From: Acanthamoeba lenticulata
Lineage: Eukaryota; Discosea; Longamoebia; Acanthamoebidae
DNA: 29,786 nucleotides
Assembly: GCA_002179805.1 (NCBI GenBank)
Contig: NAVB01000750.1
Span: 1-29,786, forward strand
Direction of reading: 5' to 3'
Shown: positions 29,311-29,786 of the stretch, piece by piece
How the letters are laid out: each line of letters opens with the position of its first letter
Position numbering within the stretch: position 1 is the first letter of the stretch
Notes under the pieces: model-generated
What the model was told of the DNA's origin: nothing
The model's database searches: none
The model's input: only the letters and a program-made list of their open reading frames with translations
Program-made: the position numbers and the translations under genes

Positions 29311-29786
29311 CGTTGGACATCAGACTCCTGGGGCTCATCAGTACTGAGCAGGCTGCTTGGGCCCTATCGGACCTTCTTGTCGACAGGTGGTGGAAAACGC
29401 TTTTTGAGTTATTGTTTCACCGCCGCTCACCGCATTATCCGCGCTAAGCCGAAAAAATTTTCTGTTTTTGTCGCATGACCAAAAAAACTTGCGCATGAAC
29501 CGACACACCACAACGACAAGAACTTGTTTTACTACATGGAGCAAGACAGCTCCTCAACTCTTAATAATAACAATGGTGGTAGGCTCTTCTTTTGTCCTAA
29601 TTGTGAGATGAGTTATTCTCGAAATATATTGTTATTACATTTGGTTAAATAACATGGGCTCATTTGAAATGAGAGGTCCAGTCATTGTGCGAAATACATT
29701 TTATTTTAACAAAGTCGTTTTTAGCACATCAAAATCAATTTTATTTGAAAAAATCAATCCTCATTTTTGACTTTATTAAATAAAAA
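29311..29786. other. AT-rich right flank without recognisable genes
   Basis: From about 29545 the sequence is strongly AT-rich, with no coding bias on either strand. The short (-) frame at 29338-29544 shows no family similarity. It could be intergenic or part of an intron of a gene beyond the edge. Confidence 0.4.

Overview
This is nuclear DNA from an intron-rich eukaryote, most likely an Acanthamoeba-like amoebozoan. Coding exons are GC-rich with strong G/C at third positions. Introns are short (about 36-160 nt), often carry CACACGCG or AT/T-rich runs, and interrupt almost every gene (about 70 introns inferred here). The gene content fits a free-living amoeba: a CBM49 cellulose-binding fragment with a Ser-Pro linker of the kind known in Acanthamoeba cyst-wall lectins, divergent actin-related and Rab-like proteins, and a VIT/von Willebrand A protein. 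The species is an inference. All splice sites were read by eye from GT/GC-AG signals, phase continuity and protein-family alignment; no transcript data were available.

Layout, left to right: a secreted protein running off the left edge (-); a 5'-nucleotidase family metallophosphoesterase (-); a 2H phosphoesterase-RRM fusion (+); a bZIP/PAS-like regulator (+); an orphan multi-pass membrane protein (-); a degenerate Rab-like GTPase with a CaaX tail (-), whose start codon overlaps the stop codon of an ankyrin/F-box protein (-); D-2-hydroxyglutarate dehydrogenase (-), which shares a 156-nt divergent promoter with mitochondrial ribosomal protein bL20m (+); the GPI ethanolamine phosphate transferase PIG-O (+); a Tom22-like protein (-); a Cys/Lys-rich small membrane protein (-); an actin-related protein lacking the actin N-terminus (-); a VIT/vWA protein carrying an actin N-terminal/D-loop segment (+); a truncated duplicate of a surface glycoprotein (-); a CsbD-like stress protein (+); an orphan single-pass protein (-); the intact surface glycoprotein (-); and a broken CBM49 fragment (-).

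The most striking observation is the pair at 20326-26113. Two divergently transcribed neighbours each hold a complementary part of the actin fold. The (-) gene encodes about 311 residues matching actin from about residue 78 to the C-terminus. The (+) VIT/vWA gene encodes, inside one exon, a near-canonical stretch matching actin residues of about 8-75 including the D-loop. The nucleotide-binding loops of both pieces are altered. Other notable signals are five inferred GC-AG introns, very short introns, a segmental duplication flanking the CsbD gene, and several genes packed with almost no spacing.
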